Shown: piece by piece, positions 25,766 through 34,558 of the stretch | Position numbering within the stretch: the first letter of the stretch is position 1 | Layout of the letters: each line of letters begins with the position of its first letter | Origin: Reyranella sp. | Lineage (GTDB): Bacteria; Pseudomonadota; Alphaproteobacteria; Reyranellales; Reyranellaceae | NCBI RefSeq assembly: GCF_004297405.1 | Contig: NZ_SCVC01000040.1 | Location: 1-64,000, forward strand | Reading direction: 5' to 3' | DNA: 64,000 nucleotides | Notes under the pieces: model-generated | Told to the model about the DNA's origin: nothing | Databases searched by the model: none | The model's input: the letters and a program-made list of their open reading frames with translations, nothing else | Translations under genes and position numbers: made by a program

Positions 25766-26743
25766 CTAGCCGTGCCGGCCGGTGCCGTCATCCGCGGCGG
25801 CGCGGCGGAGCCTGTCGTTGATCGCAAGGCCGAGGCCCGTCTGCGGAATGGGCATGACCGCGATGCGGCCGATGCCCGGCCTGTCGAGCGCACGCAGCAT
25901 GGAGAAGAGGTTGGCTGCCGCTTCGCCAAGGTCCGCCGTCGGACTGAGATTGTAGGTCAGCATGGCGCCTGTGGGCACAGTCGGACCGAAAGCCAGTAAG
26001 CCTTCGTCGGCCGCAACGCTGATTGCCTCAAGCCGCACCGGCCGCTCTGGTGCGTAGTGGCTTTGCATCTGGCCAGGCGACTTGTGCGCGGCCTCGCCGT
26101 TCGGAATGGCGTCGCTGAGCGCAATCGGGCCGATCACCGCCTCGATCGACTCTCTCGTCGCGCCGCCGGGCCGCAGCAGGATCGGCGTTGCCGTCGAGAG
26201 ATCGAGTACGGTCGACTCGACTCCGACCAGGCAGGGGCCGCCATCGAGGATCATCGGCACTTTGTCGCCCAGCGACTCCGCGACATGCTCGGCCCGCGTC
26301 GGGCTTATAGCGCCGCTGCGATTTGCCGATGGCGCGGCGACAGGACGACCGGCGGCACGGATCAGTGCCTGCGCCATGGGATGCGAAGGTGCACGGATCG
26401 CCACTGTATCGAGACCGGCCGTCGCCAGAAGCGAGATGGGCGATCCTTTGGAACGCGGCAGCACCAGGGTGAGGGGACCGGGCCAGAAACGGGCGGCCAG
26501 TTTTTCCGCCGTCTCGTTCCAGCGCACGAACTGCCGCGCTGCGGCAGCATCCAGCACATGGCTGATCAGGGGATTGAACTGCGGCCGGCCCTTGGCGTCG
26601 AAGATCGCGGCAACCGCACGCTCGTTGGTCGCGTCGCCACCCAGCCCGTAGACCGTCTCGGTCGGGAAGGCGACCAGCTTGCCGTCGCGTAGAAGTGTCG
26701 CCGCCTCGGCAACCGATTGCGCTGTCGGCTCGACAACCTTCAT
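25766..26743 (-). CDS. L-threonylcarbamoyladenylate synthase (Sua5/TsaC)
   Basis: 325 residues. The YrdC domain fills about 1-200: LVAFPTETVYGLGGDATNE, KGRPQFNPLISHV, APSANRSGAISPT and the loop ILDGGPCLVGVESTVLDL. The extra C-terminal Sua5 domain begins after PGQMQSHYAPERPVRL. It makes threonylcarbamoyl-AMP from Thr, bicarbonate and ATP for the t6A37 tRNA modification. Starts in an ATGA overlap (26740-26743) with the upstream phosphatase gene. Confidence 0.95.
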   Translation of the reverse strand: MKVVEPTAQSVAEAATLLRDGKLVAFPTETVYGLGGDATNERAVAAIFDAKGRPQFNPLISHVLDAAAARQFVRWNETAEKLAARFWPGPLTLVLPRSKGSPISLLATAGLDTVAIRAPSHPMAQALIRAAGRPVAAPSANRSGAISPTRAEHVAESLGDKVPMILDGGPCLVGVESTVLDLSTATPILLRPGGATRESIEAVIGPIALSDAIPNGEAAHKSPGQMQSHYAPERPVRLEAISVAADEGLLAFGPTVPTGAMLTYNLSPTADLGEAAANLFSMLRALDRPGIGRIAVMPIPQTGLGLAINDRLRRAAADDGTGRHG

Positions 26744-27534
26744 CGCGCCGCCTTGGTGCGGGCGATGAAATGCGGATTGAGGAACGGCGGATGGCCGTAG
26801 GTCAGGGGCTTGCCGCTGACCGTCACGACTTCACCGCCGGCGGCTTCGAGGACGCCCTGGCCCGCCGCCGTATCCCATTCGCTGGTGGGTCCGAAGCGCG
26901 GATAGATATCGGCTCTGCCTTCGGCGATCAGGCAGAACTTGAGCGACGATCCTGCTTCCAGCCGCTCGGCGACGGTGAGGTTCTGGGAGCGGAACCAGAT
27001 ATTGAGATCGCTGTAGATCGCATGGCTGCGGCTGGCGCAGGCCGTGAGGCCTTGAGGCGGCGGTGAGCGTGTAGCGATCGCGGTGAAGGCGCCGCCACGC
27101 TCGCGCTTATCGGCGCCGAGGCTGGCCGCACCGCGCCACAGGAGACCGGTCGCCGGCGCCAGCACGATGCCGAGCGTCGGGCGGCCATTCTCGATCAGGG
27201 CGATGTTCACGGTGAACTCGCCGTTCCTCTTGATGAACTCCTTGGTGCCATCGAGCGGATCGACCAGCCAGAACGGCCCGCCATCGAGCGTAGGCTTGCG
27301 GCCGGCCGCCATCTCCTCCTCGGCGACGATGGCTACACCTGGCGTGAGCTTGTGCAGCCCCGCCAGGATGACCGCCTCCGCCGCATGATCGGCATCGGTG
27401 ACCGGGCTCTTGTCGGCCTTGTTACGCACGCCGAGATCGCCGGCGTAGATGCGCATGATTTCGACGGCTGCTGCTTCGGCGATCTCGGTGCAGGCGTCAC
27501 GAAGGGTGGTAGGCGGGGGCAATAAGCGGGACAT
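26740..27534 (-). CDS. cysQ: 3'(2'),5'-bisphosphate nucleotidase, CysQ-like inositol monophosphatase family
   Basis: 264 residues from ATG 27534 (SRLLPPPTTLRDACTEIAEA). Lithium-sensitive phosphatase fold: KADKSPVTDADHAAE, the metal site VAEEEM and WLVDPLDGTKEFIKRNGEFT, and the second metal Asp in TSEWDTAAGQGVLEAAGG. The DPLDGTKEF form with KEF is typical of CysQ, which removes the 3' phosphate from PAP made during sulfate assimilation. First gene of a four-gene operon with Sua5 and the FAD oxidases. Confidence 0.9.
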   Translation of the reverse strand: MSRLLPPPTTLRDACTEIAEAAAVEIMRIYAGDLGVRNKADKSPVTDADHAAEAVILAGLHKLTPGVAIVAEEEMAAGRKPTLDGGPFWLVDPLDGTKEFIKRNGEFTVNIALIENGRPTLGIVLAPATGLLWRGAASLGADKRERGGAFTAIATRSPPPQGLTACASRSHAIYSDLNIWFRSQNLTVAERLEAGSSLKFCLIAEGRADIYPRFGPTSEWDTAAGQGVLEAAGGEVVTVSGKPLTYGHPPFLNPHFIARTKAAR

Positions 27535-27568
27535 GGACCGCGGCCTTATAGACGGCGGAATGCCTGCC

Positions 27569-27631
27569 TTGACAGCAAACTTCGCTGCGCTCAGTATTTT
27601 AGAACAGCATTCTAATATATAGAACATCATT
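27569..27631 (+). promoter_or_regulatory. Promoter region with 20-bp-spaced direct repeats before the SsuD-like gene
   Basis: AGAACAGCATT (27601-27611) and AGAACATCATT (27621-27631) are direct repeats differing at one base, exactly 20 bp apart, i.e. two helical turns. A perfect TTGACA lies upstream at 27569-27574; TCTAAT at 27611-27616 between the repeats could be a -10, but it has no matching -35 at normal spacing. This fits activator-dependent control. The IclR regulator encoded three genes downstream is a candidate. Confidence 0.45.
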
Positions 27632-27641
27632 GGAGAAAGCA

Positions 27642-28712
27642 ATGCCCGTGAAGGTGATTGGGATGATCGGGGTTGCTCCCCCTCAGGGCACGGCGTTGCA
27701 TGTGATCGCGGGCGGCATTTCGCGGTCGTTCCTTCGCGAATTCGCACAGGCCCACGAAACCGCGGGCTTCGACTACGTCCTGGTTGGCTATTACGCCTCG
27801 TCGGCTGACGGCTTCGGCGTCGCGACTTACGCGGCCGCGCACACGGAGAAACTCTCCTACCTGATCGCCCATCGGCCTGGCGTCGTGGCGCCGACACTCG
27901 CTGCGCGTGCGGCCGCGACGATGGATCAGCTATCGGGTGGGCGCCTTGCCCTCCACATCATCGTCGGCAACAGCGATGCCGACCAGCAGCGTGAGGGCGA
28001 CTTTTCGCCGAAGGAGGAGCGCTATCAGCGTGCCTCCGAGTATCTCGAAGTAATGCGCAAGGTCTGGACCTCGACGACACCGTTCGATTTCGAGGGCAGG
28101 TTCTACCGCTTCAAGGACGTGTTCTCCGAGGCCAAGCCCTTCCAGCAACCCTATCCGCCGCTGTTCTTCGGCGGCTCGTCTCCGGGGGCGATGGAGATGG
28201 GGGCCCGGCACTGCGATACCTTCGCCATGTTCGGCGAGCCGCTTGCCGAGACGGCCGAACGTATCGCCGAGTTGCGACGCATGATGCAGCCCAACGGCCG
28301 CCAGCCTCGCTTCAATGTGTCGTTCCGCCCGATCATCGCCGACACGGAAGGCGCGGCATGGGACAAAGCGAAGAAGATTCTCGCTGATCTGCAGGCGGGT
28401 GGCTTGCCGACCAAGCCGCAGGACAAGTCCGCCGAACGTCTGGTCGAACTCGCCCGTCGTGGCGACGTGCACGACGAGCGGCTGTGGATGCCGGTGGCTG
28501 GCGCGGCAGCCGGCAAGGGCAATACATCATGCCTCGTCGGAACGCCCGAGCAGGTCGCGGCGGCGATGCTGAAGTACTACCGCCTCGGCGTCGCTTCGTT
28601 CCTGATCCGTGGATTCGACCCGCTGGGGGATGTCGCGGATTTCGGTCGTGAACTCATACCGCGATTGAAGGCAGGTGCGCTCGAGATAGACCGCGAGCAG
28701 GCGGCTGCCTGA
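27642..28712 (+). CDS. LLM-class FMNH2-dependent monooxygenase, SsuD-like
   Basis: 356 residues from ATG 27642 (PVKVIGMIGVAPPQG), with TGGAGAAAG just upstream. Luciferase-like TIM barrel: SLTARP-type loop here LIAHRPGVVAPTLAARAAAT, then DQLSGGRLALHIIVGNSDAD and FDFEGRFYRFKDVFSEAKPF. These match alkanesulfonate monooxygenases, which release sulfite from organosulfonates using reduced flavin. The partner flavin reductase and ABC transporter (ssuE/ssuABC) are not here; a TTT binding protein follows instead. Substrate may therefore be another organic compound. Confidence 0.88.
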   Translation: MPVKVIGMIGVAPPQGTALHVIAGGISRSFLREFAQAHETAGFDYVLVGYYASSADGFGVATYAAAHTEKLSYLIAHRPGVVAPTLAARAAATMDQLSGGRLALHIIVGNSDADQQREGDFSPKEERYQRASEYLEVMRKVWTSTTPFDFEGRFYRFKDVFSEAKPFQQPYPPLFFGGSSPGAMEMGARHCDTFAMFGEPLAETAERIAELRRMMQPNGRQPRFNVSFRPIIADTEGAAWDKAKKILADLQAGGLPTKPQDKSAERLVELARRGDVHDERLWMPVAGAAAGKGNTSCLVGTPEQVAAAMLKYYRLGVASFLIRGFDPLGDVADFGRELIPRLKAGALEIDREQAAA

Positions 28713-28760
28713 ATACCTAGCCGCACTGACGACAAGACTGACAAACCATCGGGAGGAAAT

Positions 28761-29741
28761 GTGTTCGGGAAGAAATTTTGCGGCGCCCTAGCGTGTGCCG
28801 TGGCTCTTACGTTTGCTTTTGCGGGCGCCGCAGTCGCGCAATACCCGGACAGGCCCATCAAGCTCATTGTTCCCTATCCACCGGGCGCCACGAATGACCT
28901 GCTGGCGCGCGTACTTGCCGAACCGCTGGCCAAGGAACTCGGCCAACCGGTGATCGTGGACAATAAAGGCGGCGCGGCCACGGCCATCGGAGCAACGGCG
29001 GCCGCAAATGCCGCGCCTGACGGCTACACATTGCTGCTCGGGACAGGCACTACCTACACGCTGAACCCGCTGCTGAAAAAGGGGCTGACCTACGACACCG
29101 ACCGCGACTTCCGGATGATCTCGATCATCGCCGAGGTGCCGGTGGTGTTCATCGTCAATCCGCAGTTTCCAGCCAAGACGCTGGCTCAATTCGTCGACTA
29201 TGCGAAGGCTAATCCAGGCAAGATCAACTATTCGTCGCCGGGCCTGGGATCGTCGCTGCATCTCGCGGCAGAGTTGTTTGCGCAGCGCGCCGGGATCAAG
29301 ATGATGCACGTTCCGTATCCAGGCAGTGCCGGCGCCATGCGGGCGCTGCTGTCGAACGAGGTGCAGATGTTCTCCGAGGTGATCTCCGGTGCACTGCCGC
29401 AGATCTCGCAGCATACGGTCGTGCCGCTCGCCATCACGAGTGCCAAGCGACTAGCCGTCGCCCCGGGGATCCCAACTGTTGCCGAGAGCGGCTATCCGGG
29501 GTTCGAGGCGCTGGGCTGGTACGGCTTGACCGTCCCCAAGGCGACGCCGGCCGCCGTGGTGAGCCGGTTGGAGGCCGCAATCAACAAGATCCTGGCCAGC
29601 GGGGTTCTGCAGGCGCGCTTTGAATCGCTGGCGATCGTCATCCCGGGCCCGCAGGAAGCGGGATCGGCAGAGAAGTATCTCGCCAAGGACCGTGCGCTAT
29701 GGGAGCCGCTGGTCCGTTCGCTGAACATCTCGCTCGATTGA
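28761..29741 (+). CDS. TTT-type periplasmic solute-binding protein (Bug family)
   Basis: 326 residues from GTG 28761 with GGGAGG upstream (short 4-nt spacing). Residues 1-26 are a Sec signal peptide ending AAVAQ. The mature protein starts YPDRPIKLIVPYPPG and contains VIVDNKGGAATAIGATAAAN and APDGYTLLLGTGTTYTLNPL, both Bug-family signatures for carboxylate ligand binding. The membrane subunits TctA/TctB are not encoded in this window, so it is an orphan receptor. Probably cotranscribed with the SsuD-like monooxygenase, 48 nt upstream. Confidence 0.93.
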   Translation: MFGKKFCGALACAVALTFAFAGAAVAQYPDRPIKLIVPYPPGATNDLLARVLAEPLAKELGQPVIVDNKGGAATAIGATAAANAAPDGYTLLLGTGTTYTLNPLLKKGLTYDTDRDFRMISIIAEVPVVFIVNPQFPAKTLAQFVDYAKANPGKINYSSPGLGSSLHLAAELFAQRAGIKMMHVPYPGSAGAMRALLSNEVQMFSEVISGALPQISQHTVVPLAITSAKRLAVAPGIPTVAESGYPGFEALGWYGLTVPKATPAAVVSRLEAAINKILASGVLQARFESLAIVIPGPQEAGSAEKYLAKDRALWEPLVRSLNISLD

Positions 29742-29758
29742 CAGTGGGCGCCGGCGGC

Positions 29759-30514
29759 ATGGACACGACGGTCGTCAAGGCGCTGTCGATCCTGGAGGCC
29801 CTTGCCGCCAGCGCCACTCCGCTTGGCGTCACCGAACTCGCCAAGAGCCTTGGCCTTTCCAAGAGCAACGTGCACCGTCTACTGCAGACGCTGATGGGCC
29901 AAGGATATGTGGCGTCGATCGATCATCGATACACGGTGACGACGAAGTTGTGGGAGCTGGGCGCCCTCGTCATCGGTCGCCTCGATGTCGCCCGTGTCGC
30001 GGCGCCGACCATGCAGAGGTTGGTGGCGGAGGTCGACGAGACTGCCCACCTGTCCGTCCTCGATATGACGACCTGCGAGGTTGTCTCCATCCATAATATC
30101 GAGAGCACCCAACCGGTTCGTGCCTATTCACGGATCGGCCAACGCACGCCGGCGCATTGCGTCGCAACCGGCAAAGCCCTGCTTTCGGTTCAGCCGCTCG
30201 AGGCGTTGATGGCCTTGCCGGAGGAGTTGCCGCGCTTCACGCCGCACACGGTCTGCCGGCGGGCGGACTTGCTGACGGTCCTGGAGAAGGCGCGGCGCGA
30301 TGGCTTCTCGACGAATGTCGGTGAATGGCGTGAGCAGGTCGGCGGTGCGGCGGCCGTGGTCTACGATCATGCCGACCGGCCTCTGGCCGCCCTGGGATTG
30401 ACGGTTCCTGTGGAGCGTCTGCAGCCCGCAGTGATGGACCGCTACATCCCGCTTTTGATTACCGCGGCCAAAGAGATCTCACGACTGATGGGAGCGCCGT
30501 TGCAACGACGCTAA
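29759..30514 (+). CDS. IclR-family transcriptional regulator
   Basis: 251 residues from ATG 29759 (DTTVVKALSILEALAAS); an in-frame GTG at 29744 would add five residues. The N-terminal winged helix is clear (TPLGVTELAKSLGLSKSNVH, then RLLQTLMGQGYV), followed by the IclR effector domain (RIGQRTPAHCVATGKALLS, and EWREQVGGAAAVVYDHADRP). Only 17 nt after the TTT binding protein, so probably in the same operon and controlling it through the repeats at 27601-27631; that link is inferred. Confidence 0.92.
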   Translation: MDTTVVKALSILEALAASATPLGVTELAKSLGLSKSNVHRLLQTLMGQGYVASIDHRYTVTTKLWELGALVIGRLDVARVAAPTMQRLVAEVDETAHLSVLDMTTCEVVSIHNIESTQPVRAYSRIGQRTPAHCVATGKALLSVQPLEALMALPEELPRFTPHTVCRRADLLTVLEKARRDGFSTNVGEWREQVGGAAAVVYDHADRPLAALGLTVPVERLQPAVMDRYIPLLITAAKEISRLMGAPLQRR

Positions 30515-30517
30515 TCC

Positions 30518-31390
30518 CTACGGCTTCAGAACCCGGCCGGCCACGGCATCGAGCTTCGCGACAATCTCGGGCGATCGAGCAGCCGGTGCGGTGATGAGCG
30601 CATGCTCCAATGCCCGGTCGCAGCCGGCGGGGCATACTTCGGGTCGCGTTTCCTTGAGGCGCGGCGCGATCATGGTGACTAGCGTCTTGGCCTTCTCGGC
30701 ATTGTCGAGCAGGACACGCACGATATCGGCGACCTGCACATGGTCGTGATCGGGATGCCAGCAGTCGAAGTCGGTGACCATGGCGACGGTGACGTAACAA
30801 ATCTCCGCTTCGCGGGCGAGCTTGGCCTCCGGCATGTTGGTCATGCCGATGACGTCACAGCCCCAGCTCCGGTAGAGCTTGGACTCGGCCAGGCTCGAGA
30901 ATTGCGGGCCTTCCATCGCGATGTAGGTGCCGCCGAACTTCACGGGAAAGCCCGCTGCCTTGGCGCAATCGTGGACGGCATGCGCCAGGCGGTTGCAGGT
31001 CGGTTGCGCCATCGAGACGTGCGCCACCAGCCCTTCGCCAAAGAAGCTCTTCTCGCGGGCGAAGGTGCGGTCGATGAACTGGTCGACGACGACGAAGTGC
31101 CCCGGCGGCAGATCCTCGCGCAGCGAGCCGCAGGCCGAGAGCGAGAGGATGTCGGTGACGCCGACGCGCTTCAGGGCGTCGATGTTGGCCCGGTAGTTGA
31201 TCGAGGTCGGCGAATGGCGGTGGCCGCGGCCATGGCGCGGCACGAACACGACATCGAGCCCGTCGAGGACGCCGAACAGGAACTCGTCGGACGTCTCGCC
31301 GAAGGGCGAGGCCACCCGCCGCCACTCGGCCTTCTCGAGACCGGCGATATCGTAGACGCCACTTCCGCCCAGAATACCCAACACCGTCAT
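30518..31390 (-). CDS. mtnP: S-methyl-5'-thioadenosine phosphorylase
   Basis: 290 residues. Phosphorolysis of methylthioadenosine to adenine and methylthioribose-1-phosphate in methionine salvage. LGILGGSGVYDI (phosphate loop), VPRHGRGHRHSPTSINYRAN, AMEGPQFSSLAES and VTDFDCWHPDHDHV are family motifs; the Asp pair in TDFD is typical of adenine-specific enzymes. Convergent with the IclR gene, stops 3 nt apart. No mtnA or other salvage gene is adjacent. Confidence 0.95.
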   Translation of the reverse strand: MTVLGILGGSGVYDIAGLEKAEWRRVASPFGETSDEFLFGVLDGLDVVFVPRHGRGHRHSPTSINYRANIDALKRVGVTDILSLSACGSLREDLPPGHFVVVDQFIDRTFAREKSFFGEGLVAHVSMAQPTCNRLAHAVHDCAKAAGFPVKFGGTYIAMEGPQFSSLAESKLYRSWGCDVIGMTNMPEAKLAREAEICYVTVAMVTDFDCWHPDHDHVQVADIVRVLLDNAEKAKTLVTMIAPRLKETRPEVCPAGCDRALEHALITAPAARSPEIVAKLDAVAGRVLKP

Positions 31391-31448
31391 GCGCTTCTCC
31401 TCGTGGGCGTTGGTGTATCATCCCATCCAGCCAAAAGGGGAGATTTTC

Positions 31449-32294
31449 ATGGGCAAGCTCGACGGCAAGATCACCATCGTGACCGGCGCAACGAGCGGCA
31501 TTGGCCGCCGCACGGTCGAGCTTTTCGTCGCAGAGGGCGCCCGGGTGGTCGCCACCGGCCGGCGTGCCGAGCTCGGCCGCTCCCTGGAGGAGGCACTGGG
31601 CAAGGATCGCTGCGTGTTCGTGCAGGCAGATGCCACGCAGGAAGCCGATGTGAAGAAGGTGCTCGATACCTGCCTCGCCAAGTGGGGCCGGCTCGACTGC
31701 CTCTTCAACAATGCCGGTGGGCCGGCCCCGGTCGGCGGCATCGAGACCGTGCCGGTCGAGGGCTTCGATGCGGCCATGGCGACCCTGGTGCGCTCGGTGA
31801 TGCTCGGCATGAAGCATGCCGCTCCGATCATGATGAAGCAGGGTTCGGGCAGCATCATCAACAATGGCAGCGTCGCCGCCCGCCGGGCCGGCTACTCGAC
31901 CTCGATGATCTACAGCGCCGCCAAGGCCGCCGTCGTGCATCTCACCGTCTGTGTTTCCATGCAGCTCGGCGAGAAGGGTGTGCGCGTGAACTCGATCTCG
32001 CCCGGCGGAATCGCCACCGGCATCTTCGCCAAGGCGCTCGGGCTGCCGGCTGACAAGGCCGACGGTTACGCAGAGGCGGTAAAGGCCAGCATGGCCAAGA
32101 ACCAGCCGATCCCGCGTGCCGGCATCACGGACGACATTGCGCACGCGGCCGTATTCCTTGCCTCCGACGACTCGACCTTCATCAACGGCCACGATCTCGT
32201 GGTCGATGGCGGCCTGGTCGGCGGTCGCCTGTGGACGCCACATCAGGAGGGTGTGAAGGCCATGCGTCAGGCCTTCGGCGTGGACGAGGTCTGA
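31449..32294 (+). CDS. Short-chain dehydrogenase/reductase (SDR) 1
   Basis: 281 residues from ATG 31449, preceded by AGGGGAGA. Rossmann motif TGATSGIG, NNAG (residues about 88-91), and catalytic Ser plus YSAAK are all present, so a classical NAD(P)-dependent oxidoreductase. The C-terminal extension (VGGRLWTPHQEGVKAMRQAF) is longer than in typical 250-residue SDRs. Substrate cannot be predicted. The next SDR begins 2 nt after its stop, so the two are probably coexpressed. Confidence 0.9.
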   Translation: MGKLDGKITIVTGATSGIGRRTVELFVAEGARVVATGRRAELGRSLEEALGKDRCVFVQADATQEADVKKVLDTCLAKWGRLDCLFNNAGGPAPVGGIETVPVEGFDAAMATLVRSVMLGMKHAAPIMMKQGSGSIINNGSVAARRAGYSTSMIYSAAKAAVVHLTVCVSMQLGEKGVRVNSISPGGIATGIFAKALGLPADKADGYAEAVKASMAKNQPIPRAGITDDIAHAAVFLASDDSTFINGHDLVVDGGLVGGRLWTPHQEGVKAMRQAFGVDEV

Positions 32295-32296
32295 CC

Positions 32297-33028
32297 TTGA
32301 GAACGCTGGCAGGCCGGACAGCCCTGGTTACTGGCGCCTCGCGTGGCATCGGTCGTGCGGTCGCGCTTTCGCTGGCAGAAGCGGGGGCAGCCGTTGCCGT
32401 GAACTATCGCGAACGTGCCGCCGACGCGCGCGACGTCGTCGCCGCGATCCGCCGCGAGGGCGGCAAGGCCATGGATGTGGCGGCCGACGTGTCCGACGCT
32501 AGTGCCGTTGCCGACATGGTGGCGGCGGTGGAGCGCGAGCTGGGGCCGGTCGATGTGCTGGTGAACAATGCCGGCCTCGCGATCATCCGCGGGATCGACG
32601 ATCTCACCGAAGAGGAATTCGACCGCACGATCGCGGTGAACCTGAAGTCGGCCTTCCTCTGCACGAAGGCCGTCCTGCCTGGCATGCGCGTCCGCAAATG
32701 GGGCCGCATCGTCAACGTCTCTTCCGGTGCGGCGCGCGGCGCGGGAGGCATCGGGCCGCACTACAATGCCTCCAAGGCTGGTATGGAAGGCCTGACCCGC
32801 GGCTACGCCGCGCGCGTCGTGAAGGACGGAGTCACTGTCAACGCCGTGGCGCCCTCGCTGATCGAGACCGACATGGTCCGCTCAGGCCTCGCCTCGTCGC
32901 CGGACCGCATTCCGCTTGGCCGGTTCGGCACGGCAGAGGAATGCGCTCAGGCTGTGATGATGGTGATCGGCAACGCCTACATGACTGGCCAGACCGTCGC
33001 GCTCAGCGGCGGCATGTCGTTCCTCTAG
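32297..33028 (+). CDS. SDR oxidoreductase 2 (FabG-like, TTG start)
   Basis: 243 residues from TTG 32297 (RTLAGRTALVTGASRGIG), two bases after the previous stop. GAGG at 32286-32289 lies 7 nt before it; the frame further upstream runs through the preceding gene. TGASRGIG, VNNAGLAIIRGI, NVSSGAARG and YNASK give the complete cofactor and catalytic set. 3-oxoacyl-ACP reductase-like, substrate unknown. Its TAG directly abuts the stop codon of gnd on the other strand, with no intervening base. Confidence 0.88.
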   Translation: MRTLAGRTALVTGASRGIGRAVALSLAEAGAAVAVNYRERAADARDVVAAIRREGGKAMDVAADVSDASAVADMVAAVERELGPVDVLVNNAGLAIIRGIDDLTEEEFDRTIAVNLKSAFLCTKAVLPGMRVRKWGRIVNVSSGAARGAGGIGPHYNASKAGMEGLTRGYAARVVKDGVTVNAVAPSLIETDMVRSGLASSPDRIPLGRFGTAEECAQAVMMVIGNAYMTGQTVALSGGMSFL

Positions 33029-34006
33029 CTACTTCTTGGGTTCGACATGGCCGCCGAAGGCGTGGCGCATGGCGGATAGCAGCTTGTTGGCCGTGCCTGC
33101 CTGGTCGCGTGACCGGAAGCGGGCGTAGAGCGCTGCCGACAGGACATCGGCCGGCACGGCCTCTTCGATGGCCGTGTTGATCGTCCAGCGGCCTTCGCCC
33201 GAGTCCTCGACGAAGCCCGAGTATTTGCCGAGCGCCGGATCCTCGGCCAGCGCCGACGCCGTCAGGTCGAGCAGCCAGGAGCTGACCACGCTGCCGCGCC
33301 GCCAGACCTCGGCGACGTCGGCGAGATCGAAGTCGTAGCGCCGCTCCTCCGGTATGTGCGGAGAAGAGGCCTTCTTCAGGATCTCGAAGCCTTCGGCGAA
33401 GGCCTGCATCATGCCGTACTCGATGCCGTTATGGATCATCTTCACGAAGTGGCCGGCGCCGCTCGGGCCACAGTGCAGGTAGCCGCGTTCGACCCGGGGG
33501 TCGCGGCCGTCGCGGTGAGGCGTCTTGGCGATCGTGCCGCCGCCCGGGGAAAGCGCCTGGAAGACCGGGTCGAGTCGATCGACGGCTTCCTTGGCGCCGC
33601 CGATCATCAGGCAGTAGCCGCGCTCCAGACCCCAGACGCCGCCGCTGGTCCCGCAATCGAGATAGTGGATGCTCTTAGCCTTCATGCCCCCGGCGCGACG
33701 CACGTCGTCGTGAAAGAAGGTGTTGCCGCCGTCGATGATCGTATCGCCGGGTTCCAGTAGCGTCCCCAGGTGGGCGACGGTCTGCTCGGTGATCTCTCCG
33801 GCCGGCAACATCACCCAAACGGCACGCGGCTTTGCGAGGCGGCGTACCAGGTCGGCAAGATCGGCGCCGCCCTGGACATGCTCGCCAGCCAAAGAGGCGA
33901 CTGCCGCCGGATTTTCGTCGAACACGATGCATTCGTGTCCCTGCCGCGCCAGGCGCCGCACGAGATTACCTCCCATGCGTCCCAGGCCGACCATGCCAAG
34001 CTGCAT
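33029..34006 (-). CDS. gnd: 6-phosphogluconate dehydrogenase, short decarboxylating type
   Basis: 325 residues, the short (GntZ/YqeC-like) form rather than the 470-residue enzyme. MQLGMVGLGRMGGNLVRRLA is the dinucleotide fold; an Asp ends strand 2 (IVFDENP), which suggests NAD rather than NADP. CGTSGGVWGLERGYCLMIGG binds 6-phosphogluconate and GAGHFVKMIHNGIEYGMMQ carries the catalytic Lys and Asn. Oxidises 6-phosphogluconate to ribulose-5-phosphate. Divergent from gntK 51 nt away, forming a gluconate-utilisation pair. Confidence 0.94.
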   Translation of the reverse strand: MQLGMVGLGRMGGNLVRRLARQGHECIVFDENPAAVASLAGEHVQGGADLADLVRRLAKPRAVWVMLPAGEITEQTVAHLGTLLEPGDTIIDGGNTFFHDDVRRAGGMKAKSIHYLDCGTSGGVWGLERGYCLMIGGAKEAVDRLDPVFQALSPGGGTIAKTPHRDGRDPRVERGYLHCGPSGAGHFVKMIHNGIEYGMMQAFAEGFEILKKASSPHIPEERRYDFDLADVAEVWRRGSVVSSWLLDLTASALAEDPALGKYSGFVEDSGEGRWTINTAIEEAVPADVLSAALYARFRSRDQAGTANKLLSAMRHAFGGHVEPKK

Positions 34007-34057
34007 CCGTCTCTCCCGTTCGTTTTCCGAGCCGCGCCCATGATAGGCTCGTGGCCA

Positions 34058-34558
34058 ATGAAGACCATCATCGTCGTCATGGGCGTGTCGGGTTCAGGCA
34101 AGACAACCGTCGCTGCCATGCTGGCAGGGGCGTTGGGCGCACGTTTCCTCGAAGGCGACGACCTCCATCCACGCGCCAATGTCGAGAAGATGAAGAGCGG
34201 CACGCCGCTTACCGACGCCGACCGGCTGCCCTGGCTGCAATCGATTGCACGCGAGATCGACGTCTGGCGGGTACAGGGCGAGAAGGGGGTGGTCACCTGC
34301 TCGGCCCTGAAACGCGCCTACCGTGCCATCATCGTCGGAGATCGGCCGGAGGTGGCGCTGGTCTATCTCCGGGGGGCGCGCGATCTCATCCAGCGTCGCA
34401 TGGCGGCGCGGCACGAGCACTTCATGCCGGTCGGCCTGCTCGACAGCCAGTTCGCGACCCTGCAGGAACCCGAGCCCGACGAACATCCGATCATCGTCGA
34501 TGTCGAGGGCGTGCCGTCCGATATCGTCGCGGAGATCATGCGTCGGCTGGGGAAGTGA
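34058..34558 (+). CDS. gntK: Gluconokinase
   Basis: 166 residues from ATG 34058 (KTIIVVMGVSGSGKTT); an in-frame ATG at 34040 is possible but adds atypical residues. Walker A GVSGSGKTT and the gluconokinase segment GDDLHPRANVEKMKSGTPLT, then DADRLPWL, are conserved. Phosphorylates gluconate to 6-phosphogluconate, the substrate of the divergent gnd product. TGATG joins it to the following GST gene. Confidence 0.94.
   Translation: MKTIIVVMGVSGSGKTTVAAMLAGALGARFLEGDDLHPRANVEKMKSGTPLTDADRLPWLQSIAREIDVWRVQGEKGVVTCSALKRAYRAIIVGDRPEVALVYLRGARDLIQRRMAARHEHFMPVGLLDSQFATLQEPEPDEHPIIVDVEGVPSDIVAEIMRRLGK

Noticed and set aside
30855..32243. 462-codon minus-strand frame across mtnP and SDR 1
   Set aside because: Reads out of frame through mtnP and antisense through SDR 1; no start signal or domain.
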